Source of the DNA: Catillopecten margaritatus gill symbiont
Lineage (GTDB): Bacteria; Pseudomonadota; Gammaproteobacteria; PS1; Pseudothioglobaceae
Assembly: GCA_037956075.1 (NCBI GenBank)
Contig: CP138327.1
Location: 992,001 to 1,056,000, forward strand
Direction of reading: 5' to 3'
Length of the DNA stretch: 64,000 nt
In this document: piece after piece, positions 17,013 through 25,677 of the stretch
Layout: every line of letters starts with the position of its first letter
How positions within the stretch are numbered: the stretch's first letter is position 1
Notes under the pieces: generated by a model
The model's database searches: none
What the model was told of the DNA's origin: nothing
What the model saw: only the letters and a program-made list of their open reading frames with translations
Translations under genes and position numbers: made by a program

Positions 17013-17734
17013 GTCGCAACTGTATCCATTTCATTATATTTAGTCAAATCAATTTGTAATGGCGTAACTGAGACAAAATGGTTTGCAATCGCATGAAAAT
17101 CCGTGCCCACACCATTATTGGCTTCTTTGCCATTTTCACCAATCCAAAATTTTGACGCATCATTTTCATCAACTGTGCTTTTTTCCGACTGGTGGCGTTT
17201 GCCTAATCGGGTGGTTTGTATCCCTTGAATTTCATCAATCGGCACATCGGGAATATTGATATTCAAAACCGTATCGTGCGATAACGATGCGTGAGAAATT
17301 TGTGCGACTAATCTTTGTGTGATGATGCCCGCCGTTTCAAAGTGCTTGCCCTCCCAACTCGCCAACGAAATAGCCAACGAAGGCAACCCTAAAAATCGCC
17401 CTTCAATCGCCCCCGCAACCGTGCCAGAATAAATCACATCATCGCCCAAATTCGCCCCAAAATTAATCCCCGTTACCACTAAATCAAAAGTTTCATCCAG
17501 CATTCCACTGAGTGCCAAATGCACGCAATCACTCGGCGTAGCATCAACACTATAAATATTTTTTTTAATTTCAATTGGCTGTAACGCCCGATTCAGCGTC
17601 AAAGAACTGCTAGACGCAGATTTGTTTTCATTTGGTGCAACGACAACGACCTCGTTCTCTTTGGATAAATATTGCACCAAAGTTTTGATACCTTGTGCAT
17701 CAAAACCATCGTCGTTACTGATTAATATTTTCAT
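16991..17734 (-). CDS. surE: 5'/3'-nucleotidase SurE
   Basis: A 247-residue survival protein SurE, a metal-dependent phosphatase acting on nucleoside monophosphates and short polyphosphates. The N-terminal MKILISNDDGFDAQG holds the Asp-Asp metal ligands. SASSSSLTLNRAL and VVTGINFGANLGDDVIYSGTVAGA are family hallmarks. Length is normal. The 3' end overlaps the relic transferase, and the 5' end overlaps the toxin gene upstream by 20 bp, so all lie in one transcription unit. Confidence 0.96.
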   Translation of the reverse strand: MKILISNDDGFDAQGIKTLVQYLSKENEVVVVAPNENKSASSSSLTLNRALQPIEIKKNIYSVDATPSDCVHLALSGMLDETFDLVVTGINFGANLGDDVIYSGTVAGAIEGRFLGLPSLAISLASWEGKHFETAGIITQRLVAQISHASLSHDTVLNINIPDVPIDEIQGIQTTRLGKRHQSEKSTVDENDASKFWIGENGKEANNGVGTDFHAIANHFVSVTPLQIDLTKYNEMDTVATWLNTLK

Positions 17735-18053
17735 CTTTTAGGAGTTTGAGCAAGTGTGATTTTTCAATATTTTCTTGGTCTGATTTTGAGTAAATGTCTA
17801 TCAAATAAATACGATTATCTTTGGTAACAACATAGTAAACCACTCGAAACCCACCACCTTTACCTTTATTGGTCGATGAGTTTTTCAATCTAAGTTTATA
17901 GCAATTCTCAAACATTTCATCGCCAGAAAAGGGATTGTTTTCTAATAACTGATAAAGTATTTTTAAATCTTGAGCGATATTTTTATATTTATTTTTAAAT
18001 TTCTTAATACTTTTGTCGAAATTAGCAATTCTGCTAATGATTTGATGTGCCAT
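17715..18053 (-). CDS. RelE/HigB-like toxin of a type II toxin-antitoxin pair
   Basis: A 112-residue basic protein. Helical N-terminal half (FDKSIKKFKNKYKNI), then a strand-rich C-terminal half with YKLRLKNS and GGGFRVVYYVVTKDNRIYLIDIY, the RelE-type core. C-terminal residues EKSHLLKLLK form a last helix. Such toxins are translation-dependent mRNA nucleases. The ATG at 18053 lies within the end of the antitoxin gene (20-bp overlap), the normal arrangement. An upstream in-frame start at 18083 is less likely. Confidence 0.83.
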   Translation of the reverse strand: MAHQIISRIANFDKSIKKFKNKYKNIAQDLKILYQLLENNPFSGDEMFENCYKLRLKNSSTNKGKGGGFRVVYYVVTKDNRIYLIDIYSKSDQENIEKSHLLKLLKDENINQ

Positions 18054-18384
18054 CTGCTCTGTCCATTTCCTCAAGTTCTGCAATTAACTCTTCTAAAGTT
18101 CCTGTGGCCTCGGCTTCACCTGCCTCAATTTGCTTTATTTGCTCCATCGCTTCTTGAAAACTCGCCAACAACACGGTTTTACTGGCGTCTGTATAAGGAT
18201 AATTTCTATCATATTCATCACTCACTTCATAAATATCATCTTCACTATACAGTTTTTGCAATGCACCAATAATCGCTTGAGAGCGAGAAACTTGATAACC
18301 TTGTCGCTCATTATCAATCGCTTGAACCAAATATTTTGGCATTCTAATACTGATTTGCTGGGTTTCTAATCGACTCATATCCAT
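18034..18384 (-). CDS. Ribbon-helix-helix antitoxin (CopG-like)
   Basis: A 116-residue protein. The N-terminal strand-helix-helix (QQISIRMPKYLVQAID; SRSQAIIGALQKL) is a CopG/Arc-type DNA-binding fold. The C-terminal half is strongly acidic (EEMDRADGT end) and probably neutralises the basic toxin. A GGAGA ribosome binding site precedes the ATG at 18384; the ATG two codons later is an alternative. The pair lies between clpA and surE on the same strand. Confidence 0.85.
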   Translation of the reverse strand: MDMSRLETQQISIRMPKYLVQAIDNERQGYQVSRSQAIIGALQKLYSEDDIYEVSDEYDRNYPYTDASKTVLLASFQEAMEQIKQIEAGEAEATGTLEELIAELEEMDRADGTSNH

Positions 18385-18417
18385 CGCTTTTCTCCGAAAA
18401 AAATGACAATTATATCA

Positions 18418-20643
18418 CTATTGTATTACAATGGTAATTTTATCTTTTTTAACGCCGACTTTAACCGTACCGCCCGTGACTAATTTTCCGAATAACAATT
18501 CATCAGCGAGTGGTTTACGGATTTCTTTTTCAATTAAACGCGACATTGGACGCGCGCCCATTTTGGCATCATAGCCATTTTTAGCAAACCATTTTCTGGC
18601 GGTTTCGGACACGATTAACGACACATTTTTTTCTTCCAACGCCGCTTCCAACTCAAACAAAAATTTATTAACCACAAAGACAATCGTTTCTTCGTTCAAC
18701 GAATTAAAATAAATCACTTCCGACAAACGATTTCTAAATTCTGGAGTGAAAGCTTTCTTCAATTCACCTTCGTAATCTAATGAGTGGTCTTGCTCATTAA
18801 ACCCAATCGATGCACGCCCAACACTTTGTGCACCGATGTTAGAAGTCATCACTAAAATCACATTCCTAAAATCGACTTCTCGCCCATTGGCATCGGTGAG
18901 TTTGCCGTTGTCCATCACTTGCAATAACAAATTAAAAATATCAGGATGGGCTTTTTCCACTTCATCGAGCAACAAAACGGCATACGGATTGCTATTCACC
19001 GCTTCGGTCAACAGCCCGCCTTCGTCATAGCCAACATAGCCCGGTGGCGAGCCAACCAATTTTGACATTGAGTGGCGTTCCATATATTCACTCATATCAA
19101 AACGCAATAATTTCACCCCCATAATACGGGCAAGTTGCTTGCAAATCTCAGTTTTACCCACACCTGTTGGACCTGCAAATAGAAAAGAGCCCATTGGTTT
19201 ATCTTCGTATGACAAGCCTGAGCGAGATAATTTTATTGCAGTTGATAAACTCTCAACAGCCGCTTCTTGCCCAAACACACCGAGCTTTAAATCCGATTCT
19301 AAATTTTTCAACAAAGATTTATCATCATTCGTCACCTGACGCGATGGAATACGCGCCAATTTTGCGACAATGTCTTCAATATCGCCCACACCAATATTGG
19401 TTTTGCGTTTGGATTTTGGACGAATTTGTTGCAACGCACCCACTTCATCAATCACATCAATCGCCTTGTCAGGCAAGCGACGGTCGTTCATATAACGATG
19501 TGAAAGTTCCACCGCCGATACCAACGCTGCCTTAGAATATTTCACTTTGTGATGGTCTTGATAATGTCTTTTTAAACCATGCAAAATCTTAATCGTATCG
19601 TCCACCGATGGCTCATCAATATCCACCTTTTGAAAACGGCGTGTTAAGGCATGATCCTTTTCAAACACTTTACGATATTCTTCATAAGTGGTTGAACCCA
19701 TACATTTTAGCGTGCCATCCGCCAATGCAGGTTTGAGCAGATTCGACGCATCAAGTGAACCACCTGAAACACTGCCCGCACCCACAATCGTGTGAATTTC
19801 ATCGATGAATAAAATCGCATCAGGGATTTGTTCCAAGTCATTCAGCACACCTTTTAAACGCTTTTCAAAATCGCCTCGATACTTAGTGCCTGCAATCAAC
19901 ACACCCACATCCAACGAATAAATACTGGCATTTTTCAAAACATCAGGTACTTTACCATCGACAATTTTCTTGGCAATGCCTTGTGCAATCGCCGTTTTCC
20001 CCACACCTGCTTGTCCAACAAACAGTGGGTTATTTTTACGCCGTCTGGATAAAATTTGCACAGTGCGTAACACCTCTTCTTCCCTACCAAGTAGGGGGTC
20101 AATCTTGCCTAATTTTGCTTTTTCACACAGGTTAATGGCGTAAGTTTGTAAGGCACTTTTCTTCTTCTCTTTTGATTTAGAGTCCGTTTTGTACCCCCGA
20201 TTTTCATCAATACTCTCTGCCGTTTGCACCGAAATAGCCTCCATCACTTCAAGACGGGAAACATCATTTTGCTTTAACAAATAAACGGCAAATGATTCCT
20301 TTTCAGAAAAAATACTAACCAAAATATTCATCGCATAAACCGTTCTTTTCTGTGCCGATTGCGCTTGATAAACACTGCGTTGTAACACCCTTTGAAAGCC
20401 AACAGTAGGCACAATATTCATCTCTGAATCTAGTGCAATCAACGGCGTATGCGAGTCAATGTATTGCTCTAATTCACCACGCAGTTCATCGAGATTAACG
20501 CGTTTATTACGCAAAAAACTAACAACCTCATCGATTTTAAATAAAGCCATCAATAAATGTTCAACCGTTACAAATTCCAAACGGTTATTGCGCGCCTGCA
20601 CCATAATGGTGTTAATTTCTTGTTGTAGAGTCGTTTCAATCAT
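18418..20643 (-). CDS. clpA: ATP-dependent Clp protease ATP-binding subunit ClpA
   Basis: A 741-residue AAA+ unfoldase that feeds substrates to ClpP. A double Clp N-domain covers residues 1-140. The first AAA module has Walker A GQAGVGKTA and Walker B ILFIDEIHTI; the second has GPTGVGKTE and VLLLDEVEKAHP. The C-terminal D2-small domain ends KITIVIQ. The ATG at 20643 (MIETTLQQEIN) is chosen over the frame start at 20673 because ClpA N-termini begin this way. clpS lies upstream, separated by a 161-bp MITE. clpP is not in the window. Confidence 0.97.
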   Translation of the reverse strand: MIETTLQQEINTIMVQARNNRLEFVTVEHLLMALFKIDEVVSFLRNKRVNLDELRGELEQYIDSHTPLIALDSEMNIVPTVGFQRVLQRSVYQAQSAQKRTVYAMNILVSIFSEKESFAVYLLKQNDVSRLEVMEAISVQTAESIDENRGYKTDSKSKEKKKSALQTYAINLCEKAKLGKIDPLLGREEEVLRTVQILSRRRKNNPLFVGQAGVGKTAIAQGIAKKIVDGKVPDVLKNASIYSLDVGVLIAGTKYRGDFEKRLKGVLNDLEQIPDAILFIDEIHTIVGAGSVSGGSLDASNLLKPALADGTLKCMGSTTYEEYRKVFEKDHALTRRFQKVDIDEPSVDDTIKILHGLKRHYQDHHKVKYSKAALVSAVELSHRYMNDRRLPDKAIDVIDEVGALQQIRPKSKRKTNIGVGDIEDIVAKLARIPSRQVTNDDKSLLKNLESDLKLGVFGQEAAVESLSTAIKLSRSGLSYEDKPMGSFLFAGPTGVGKTEICKQLARIMGVKLLRFDMSEYMERHSMSKLVGSPPGYVGYDEGGLLTEAVNSNPYAVLLLDEVEKAHPDIFNLLLQVMDNGKLTDANGREVDFRNVILVMTSNIGAQSVGRASIGFNEQDHSLDYEGELKKAFTPEFRNRLSEVIYFNSLNEETIVFVVNKFLFELEAALEEKNVSLIVSETARKWFAKNGYDAKMGARPMSRLIEKEIRKPLADELLFGKLVTGGTVKVGVKKDKITIVIQ

Positions 20644-20660
20644 ATCGGATATTTTATACT

Positions 20661-20821
20661 GAGACCTTTGCATAAATATGAATAATCATCAAAACGCCAC
20701 TTTTCATCAAATTGAAAACTTTTTAAAAACACCCTTAGCCTTGCTAGGAGTGGATTTAAAAAATTTCCAATTTAATAAAATCGGTCATTTTGCTAATCAT
20801 CCCTATTTATGCAAAGGTCTC
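20661..20821. repeat. MITE A, copy 1 (between clpS and clpA)
   Basis: A 161-bp element with inverted ends GAGACCTTTGCATAAATA. It is almost identical to 25510-25670 and clearly related in sequence and length to the type B elements at 28080, 45132 and 46325. Much of the interior is also self-complementary, so a transcript could form a long hairpin. It has no coding capacity. Its last base forms part of the clpS stop codon. Confidence 0.9.
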
Positions 20822-21120
20822 TATTTATCTAATTCTCGAATAACACACATTAGTGGTTGTTCGTTTTGGCGTGCAAAATCAATTACTTGTGTTACTTTCG
20901 TTTGTGCCACATCGTGCGAATAAACCCCACACACGCCTTCGCCATCAATATGCACTTTAATCATAATTGCATGTGCCACCTCTTCATTTTTGCCAAAAAA
21001 TTGTTTCAGCACTTCAATCACAAAATCCATTTCCGTGTAATCATCATTCAACAACAACACCTGAAAGCGACTGGGTTTTTTGAGTTTTGGCTTTGCCGTT
21101 TTAGTGAGTATTTCTTCCAT
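20821..21120 (-). CDS. clpS: ATP-dependent Clp protease adaptor ClpS
   Basis: A 99-residue N-recognin that delivers N-end-rule substrates to ClpA. Core motifs are visible: [20 protein letters not shown] (N-degron pocket residues), [19 protein letters not shown], and [10 protein letters not shown]. The ATG at 21120 with a GAAG-type ribosome binding site gives a normal length. A longer form from 21159 would leave only 8 bp to divergent guaA. The stop TAG uses the terminal base of MITE A. The native clpS-clpA operon is kept, but with the repeat inserted between the genes. Confidence 0.93.
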   Translation of the reverse strand: MEEILTKTAKPKLKKPSRFQVLLLNDDYTEMDFVIEVLKQFFGKNEEVAHAIMIKVHIDGEGVCGVYSHDVAQTKVTQVIDFARQNEQPLMCVIRELDK

Positions 21121-21167
21121 GCTCTTCAAGTGTAAAATAGTGTCTTTCTCATTTATCAATAGTCACA

Positions 21168-22742
21168 ATGACCAATATCCATAACGACAAAATCTTGATC
21201 CTCGATTTCGGTTCACAATATACACAACTCATCGCCCGTCGAGTGCGTGAAATTGGTGTTTATTGTGAATTATTGCCTTATGATGTTGATGACAATTTTA
21301 TCAAGGAATTCAATCCAAAAGGAATAATTCTTTCAGGTGGACCCGATACGGTTACTTTGGATGATTCTGCGAGAGTGTCACAAATCGTTTTTGACCTTGG
21401 TGTGCCAATTTTAGGCATTTGCTATGGCATGCAAACGATGGCGACACAACTCGGTGGCAAGGCCATTTCAGCCGATAAACACGAATACGGTTTTGCTAAA
21501 GTGCGTGCACGCAATCACTCGCATTTGCTTAGGGATATTGCTGATGAAACCAATGATGAAGGACACGGATTGTTGGATGTGTGGATGAGTCATGGTATTG
21601 AAGTTAAGGAATTACCCGAAGGTTTTAAACTGATTGCATCAACGGATAATTGTGCAATTGCAGGGTTTGCCAATGCGGACAAACACTATTATGGCTTACA
21701 ATTTCACCCTGAAGTTACCCATACCAAACAAGGTGAACACATTTTAAACCGCTTTGTTTCAGGTATTTGTGACTGCAAAAAAAACTGGACGACAGATAAT
21801 ATTATTGCAGATTTGGTACAAAACCTAAAAAACCAAATCGGTGATGGCAATGTGCTACTTGGACTTTCTGGCGGTGTTGATTCTTCCGTCGTCGCTGCAC
21901 TTTTGCACGAAGCCATCGGCGACCAATTGACTTGTGTGTTTGTCGATAATGGTTTATTGCGTTTGAATGAAGGCAACGAAGTAATGCAAACTTTTGCCGA
22001 TAATATGGGCGTCAAAGTCATTCGTGCTAACGCACAAGATAAATTTTACACCGCATTATCAAACGAAGCCGAACCTGAGGCAAAACGCAAAATCATTGGC
22101 CACGCTTTCATCGAAGTTTTTGAAGAAGAAGCCCGCCACCTCGACGACATTAAATTCTTAGCCCAAGGCACAATTTACCCCGATGTCATTGAATCCGCAG
22201 GGGCTAAATCAGGCAAAGCCAAAGTCATTAAATCCCATCATAATGTCGGCGGACTCCCCGATGATTTAGCCTTTGAACTCGTCGAACCGCTCAAAGAATT
22301 ATTCAAAGACGAAGTCCGCACCATTGGCGTCCAACTCGGCATCCCCGCCCATATGCTCTACCGCCACCCTTTCCCAGGTCCAGGCTTAGGCGTGCGTATT
22401 TTGGGGCAAGTCAAAGAAGAATATGCCAATATTTTGCGTGAAGCCGATGCTATTTTTATGGACGAACTTTACAAAAACGACCTATACGACAAAGTCAATC
22501 AAGCCTTTGCCGTATTCCTACCGATTAAATCCGTTGGCGTAACAGGCGATGAACGCCGTTACGACTATGTCATCGCCCTGCGTGCCGTTGAAACCATCGA
22601 CTTTATGACCGCCCGCTGGGCGCATCTACCGTATGATTTCTTAGACCATGTTTCTAACCGAATTATGAATGAAATATCGCGCGTTTCTCGTGTGGTGTAT
22701 GACATTTCAGGCAAACCGCCTGCAACGATTGAATGGGAGTAA
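21168..22742 (+). CDS. guaA: GMP synthase (glutamine-hydrolysing)
   Basis: A 524-residue enzyme that converts XMP to GMP. The class I amidotransferase domain has its nucleophile in GICYGMQTM and the His/Glu pair in [10 protein letters not shown]. The ATP-pyrophosphatase P-loop is [10 protein letters not shown]. The dimerisation domain ends with the typical KPPATIEWE. Length is normal. guaB is not adjacent. The gene is divergent from clpS, and a PaiB-like gene follows after 3 bp. Confidence 0.98.
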   Translation: MTNIHNDKILILDFGSQYTQLIARRVREIGVYCELLPYDVDDNFIKEFNPKGIILSGGPDTVTLDDSARVSQIVFDLGVPILGICYGMQTMATQLGGKAISADKHEYGFAKVRARNHSHLLRDIADETNDEGHGLLDVWMSHGIEVKELPEGFKLIASTDNCAIAGFANADKHYYGLQFHPEVTHTKQGEHILNRFVSGICDCKKNWTTDNIIADLVQNLKNQIGDGNVLLGLSGGVDSSVVAALLHEAIGDQLTCVFVDNGLLRLNEGNEVMQTFADNMGVKVIRANAQDKFYTALSNEAEPEAKRKIIGHAFIEVFEEEARHLDDIKFLAQGTIYPDVIESAGAKSGKAKVIKSHHNVGGLPDDLAFELVEPLKELFKDEVRTIGVQLGIPAHMLYRHPFPGPGLGVRILGQVKEEYANILREADAIFMDELYKNDLYDKVNQAFAVFLPIKSVGVTGDERRYDYVIALRAVETIDFMTARWAHLPYDFLDHVSNRIMNEISRVSRVVYDISGKPPATIEWE

Positions 22743-22745
22743 CCT

Positions 22746-23360
22746 ATGTATATCACGCCACCATTTGATGATATTGACAATCAAAAAGTAAACCAATTTT
22801 TAAGGTCATGCTCTTTTGTAACCATTGTTTCATCAGATAATAAGGGGGAGATGCTTGCCAGCCATTTGTCTATTGACATTGTGAATGATGGTTCTCTACA
22901 TGGCAAAATAATTGGACACCTTGCGATTGACAACCCGCATTTTGAATTACTCAAAACGAATAAAGAGGTTTTAACCATTTTTCAAAGTGATTCCTCCTAT
23001 ATTTCACCTTCTTGGACCGAAAAAAGGACATCAGTGCCAACTCAATCTTTTATGGACATTCATACATATGGCACACCGACAATAATAATGGATAAAAAAA
23101 GAATACACGAAATTCTTGAGGTGCAAGTAAATTCACGCGAGTCCAGACAAAAAAACCCTTGGTCTAGCGATGAATTACCTAACAACGCTTATGATAACTT
23201 ATTAAATAAAATAGTTGCATTTGAGATTTCCATTGAGCGTCTTAGAGTAAATTTTCATTTGTTGCAAAATAAACCAATAAAAGATATTGTGTCAATTCTT
23301 AAAAATGATGAAATTTCTGATGATTTAAAAAATCATATTAGTTCAATAAATAAACTTTAG
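22746..23360 (+). CDS. PaiB-like FMN-binding protein
   Basis: A 204-residue member of the PaiB/negative transcriptional regulator family (split-barrel FMN-binding fold). The start YITPPFDDID resembles the family's MY-P-x-F opening. The barrel core is seen in MLASHLSIDI and GHLAIDNPHFELL. The later stretch AFEISIERLRVNFHLLQNK corresponds to the conserved 'EI-x-R-x-KFKLSQN' region. Function in this lineage is unknown; the fold alone does not show whether it binds DNA or is an oxidoreductase. It follows guaA by 3 bp and leads a small accessory cluster with a cupin and a LysE exporter. Confidence 0.8.
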   Translation: MYITPPFDDIDNQKVNQFLRSCSFVTIVSSDNKGEMLASHLSIDIVNDGSLHGKIIGHLAIDNPHFELLKTNKEVLTIFQSDSSYISPSWTEKRTSVPTQSFMDIHTYGTPTIIMDKKRIHEILEVQVNSRESRQKNPWSSDELPNNAYDNLLNKIVAFEISIERLRVNFHLLQNKPIKDIVSILKNDEISDDLKNHISSINKL

Positions 23361-23375
23361 CAGATTGCTATAATT

Positions 23376-23687
23376 ATGGACATAATACACAGTAAAGAAT
23401 TTACCTCAAACACCCCATGGGATTCAATCAACATAGCAAATATGGGTGGAATTACAACCCGCCTACATTGGACAAATAAAGCCTATAAATGGCATACCAA
23501 TGAGGGGGATGAAGTGTTTGTTGTTTTAGATGGTCAAGTAAAAATGTTGTATCGTGTTGATGGCGAGGAAAAATCAACTTTATTAAATGAGGGCGATATA
23601 TTCTATGCAACAGAGGGAACTGAGCATGTCGCCCACCCCGTTGGAGAAGTAAGAGTGTTGGTTGTTGAAAAAGAAGGGAGCGTTTAA
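23376..23687 (+). CDS. Cupin-domain protein
   Basis: A 103-residue single cupin. Motif 1 with metal ligands is in WHTNEGDEVFVVLDGQV, and motif 2 in GDIFYATEGTEHVAHP. Small cupins of this type bind a metal and often act on or sense small metabolites. The substrate cannot be told from sequence. It is 15 bp after the PaiB-like gene and 3 bp before the LysE-like gene, so it is probably cotranscribed with both. Confidence 0.85.
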   Translation: MDIIHSKEFTSNTPWDSINIANMGGITTRLHWTNKAYKWHTNEGDEVFVVLDGQVKMLYRVDGEEKSTLLNEGDIFYATEGTEHVAHPVGEVRVLVVEKEGSV

Positions 23688-23690
23688 ATT

Positions 23691-24296
23691 ATGATAGATG
23701 TTGATGTTGTTAATAAAATAATTTTATTTTGGGTGGTTTTTTTTATAACTCCTGGCCCCGTGTGGGTTGCTGTTATGGAGGCCACTCGCAATCTGTCCAA
23801 TTCAGAAGTTTTACGTTTTTTTACCAAGGTTTTCTTACCTGTTAATGCAACCCTTCAAGTTGCTCAAGCGATTATTTGCGTCGTGTTTGTAGAGTGGGTA
23901 TCAAGAATTTTTACCGATATCGGTCTATGGTTTTATATTTTTGGCGGCCTGTATATTCTTTATTTAGCCTACAAAGTCATCCGTAGTAAAGCAAAAAATA
24001 CCCATTTAGAGTTAAGTATTTTTAACCTAATTATGGTTATGGCACTGTCACCAAAAATATGGTTACTATTCCCATCAGGGGCAATTATTGCCACTCAATT
24101 AGAACAAGGTATTATGACCAATGCACTTATTTTTGCGTTAATAATGGTATTAGTGGCAAGTTTATTTTTCTTTATTTATGCAATTATTGGAAAAATAGGC
24201 ACAAAACTTTTGAAAGACAATTTTGCTTATCTATCCTTCTTTTTATTAATATTATTTGCACTGTTTTTATTCAATGAAGCATCCAATCTACTTTAG
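23691..24296 (+). CDS. LysE/RhtB-family amino-acid exporter
   Basis: A 201-residue inner-membrane protein with about six hydrophobic segments. The family signature GPVW appears in FFITPGPVWVAVMEA, although the usual G-x-x-x-G helix motif is degenerate. The middle segment YIFGGLYILYLAYKVIRSK and ALSPKIWLLF are typical of LysE exporters. The exported compound is unknown. The last base of its stop TAG is also the first base of MITE C copy 1. Confidence 0.83.
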   Translation: MIDVDVVNKIILFWVVFFITPGPVWVAVMEATRNLSNSEVLRFFTKVFLPVNATLQVAQAIICVVFVEWVSRIFTDIGLWFYIFGGLYILYLAYKVIRSKAKNTHLELSIFNLIMVMALSPKIWLLFPSGAIIATQLEQGIMTNALIFALIMVLVASLFFFIYAIIGKIGTKLLKDNFAYLSFFLLILFALFLFNEASNLL

Positions 24297-24455
24297 GGCA
24301 CCCCCAAAAACCCCAGCACAATTTATGAAACACATAAAACAGCCCTTTTCCTGCCCAAAAAGGCGTCAAATAGCTGGCTATTCTCCTTATTTTTGGGCAG
24401 AAAATGGACTATTTTCTGCATTCCCTAAATCGCACTGGGGTTTCTGGGGGTGCCC
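24296..24455. repeat. MITE C, copy 1 (between lysE-like gene and tadA)
   Basis: 160 bp with inverted ends GGGCACCCCCAAAAACCCCAG / GGGCACCCCCAGAAACCCCAG (about 30 bp with mismatches) and an internal hairpin around TTTTTGGGC. Flanks are TTTA on the left and TTGA on the right, a probable degraded 4-bp duplication. Compared with copies 2 and 3 it lacks a 27-bp internal segment. It occupies nearly the whole gap between two genes. Confidence 0.9.
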
Positions 24456-24459
24456 TTGA

Positions 24460-24921
24460 ATGAAAACCGATGAACAATGGATGGCACTCGCCATCCAACA
24501 AGCAAAACTCGCTGAAAAAATAGGCGAAGTGCCTGTTGGTGCAGTTTTGATACAAGATGAAAAACTCATTGCCAGTGCTCATAATCAACCCATCACCAAC
24601 AACGACCCCACTGCCCACGCAGAAATTCAATTATTGCGTCAAGCAGGTAAAAAGTTAAATAATTACCGATTCCCTAATACGACTCTATATGTCACTTTAG
24701 AACCTTGCACAATGTGTCTAGGTGCGATGATTCATGCTCGTATTTCTCGTGTTATTTTTGGTGCTTTTGATGAAAAAACAGGGGTTTGTGGCTCTTGCCA
24801 AGACCTATCAAACAGTCAATGTTTTAATCACGCCATTGAAGTAGAGGGCGGCGTACTTGCGGATGAGTGCAGGCAATTGTTACAGCAATTCTTTGCTAAT
24901 CGAAGAAGAAGAAAAATCTAG
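24460..24921 (+). CDS. tadA: tRNA-specific adenosine deaminase
   Basis: A 153-residue deaminase that converts A34 to inosine in tRNA-Arg(ACG). The zinc site is complete: HAE in PTAHAEIQLL and PCTMC in LEPCTMCLGAM, with Glu as proton shuttle. The C-terminal helix ends in a basic stretch RRRRKI. The ATG lies only 4 bp after the end of MITE C, so any promoter must lie in or before the repeat, and the G-rich MITE end is the only available ribosome-binding-like sequence. Confidence 0.95.
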   Translation: MKTDEQWMALAIQQAKLAEKIGEVPVGAVLIQDEKLIASAHNQPITNNDPTAHAEIQLLRQAGKKLNNYRFPNTTLYVTLEPCTMCLGAMIHARISRVIFGAFDEKTGVCGSCQDLSNSQCFNHAIEVEGGVLADECRQLLQQFFANRRRRKI

Positions 24922-24993
24922 CTGTTTGCCACGCAACTTTACGATATTATTCTGCGTATATTTAAAATCAATCAATTAAAATATAGCAAAATT

Positions 24994-25530
24994 ATGAAAA
25001 TACTCCTCGCCCTTTTACTTTCTATTAGCTTGAATGCCTTTGCCACTGTGGGGCAAAAAGCTCCAGACTTTGATGTTGCTACTTGGATTAACGGCGATGG
25101 CGTGAGTATTGAAGATTTGCGAGGCAAGGTTGTTATTGTGGATTTTTTCCAACTTTGGTGTCCAGGTTGCAATACTTTTACCATTCCGCTGATGCACAAG
25201 TGGGAAAAAAAATATCAACAACAAATTAAAGAGGGGAAACTAGAAATTCTCTCAATTCATACCGTTTTTGAAGGGCATAGTATTCAAACCTTAACTGCTT
25301 TAAAAGCATTTTTAAAAATCAGAGGCATTGATCATTTGGTTGGCAACGACCGCTTAATAAAGGGCGAAAGGTTGCCAGAAACCATGAAAAAATACAACAC
25401 ACGAGGCACACCTGAGGTCGCTATTATTGATAAAAACGGGATTATTCGTTTTCAAAGATTTGGTGGTTTTAATGTGGTATCGGCAGAAAATTTAATTGAA
25501 AGGCTATTAGAGACCTTTACACAAATATGA
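24994..25530 (+). CDS. TlpA-like thioredoxin-fold protein, probably periplasmic
   Basis: A 178-residue protein. The signal peptide is MKILLALLLSISLNAFA. The thioredoxin fold carries the redox motif C-P-G-C in FFQLWCPGCNTF and the cis-Pro region TRGTPEVAIID. TlpA/ResA relatives reduce disulfides in the periplasm. The original C-terminus is lost or altered: the last five residues (TFTQI) and the stop codon are encoded by the first bases of MITE A copy 2. It lies upstream of the DUF255 thioredoxin-domain gene on the same strand. Confidence 0.8.
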   Translation: MKILLALLLSISLNAFATVGQKAPDFDVATWINGDGVSIEDLRGKVVIVDFFQLWCPGCNTFTIPLMHKWEKKYQQQIKEGKLEILSIHTVFEGHSIQTLTALKAFLKIRGIDHLVGNDRLIKGERLPETMKKYNTRGTPEVAIIDKNGIIRFQRFGGFNVVSAENLIERLLETFTQI

Positions 25531-25670
25531 ATAATCATCAAAACGCCACTTTTCATCAAATTGAAAACTTTTTAAAAACACCTTTAGCCTTGCTAGGAGT
25601 GGATTTAAAAAATTTCCAATTTAATAAAATCGGTCATTTTGCTAATCATCCCTATTTATACAAAGGTCTC
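25510..25670. repeat. MITE A, copy 2 (between two thioredoxin-fold genes)
   Basis: 161 bp, almost identical to 20661-20821. Ends are GAGACCTTT...AAAGGTCTC. The outer flanks CTATTA-G and CTATTA-A suggest a 6-7 bp duplication. It supplies the end of the TlpA-like gene, and its right end reads in frame into the DUF255 gene as a start-like extension (an ATG at 25639). Confidence 0.9.
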
Positions 25671-25677
25671 TATTAAA

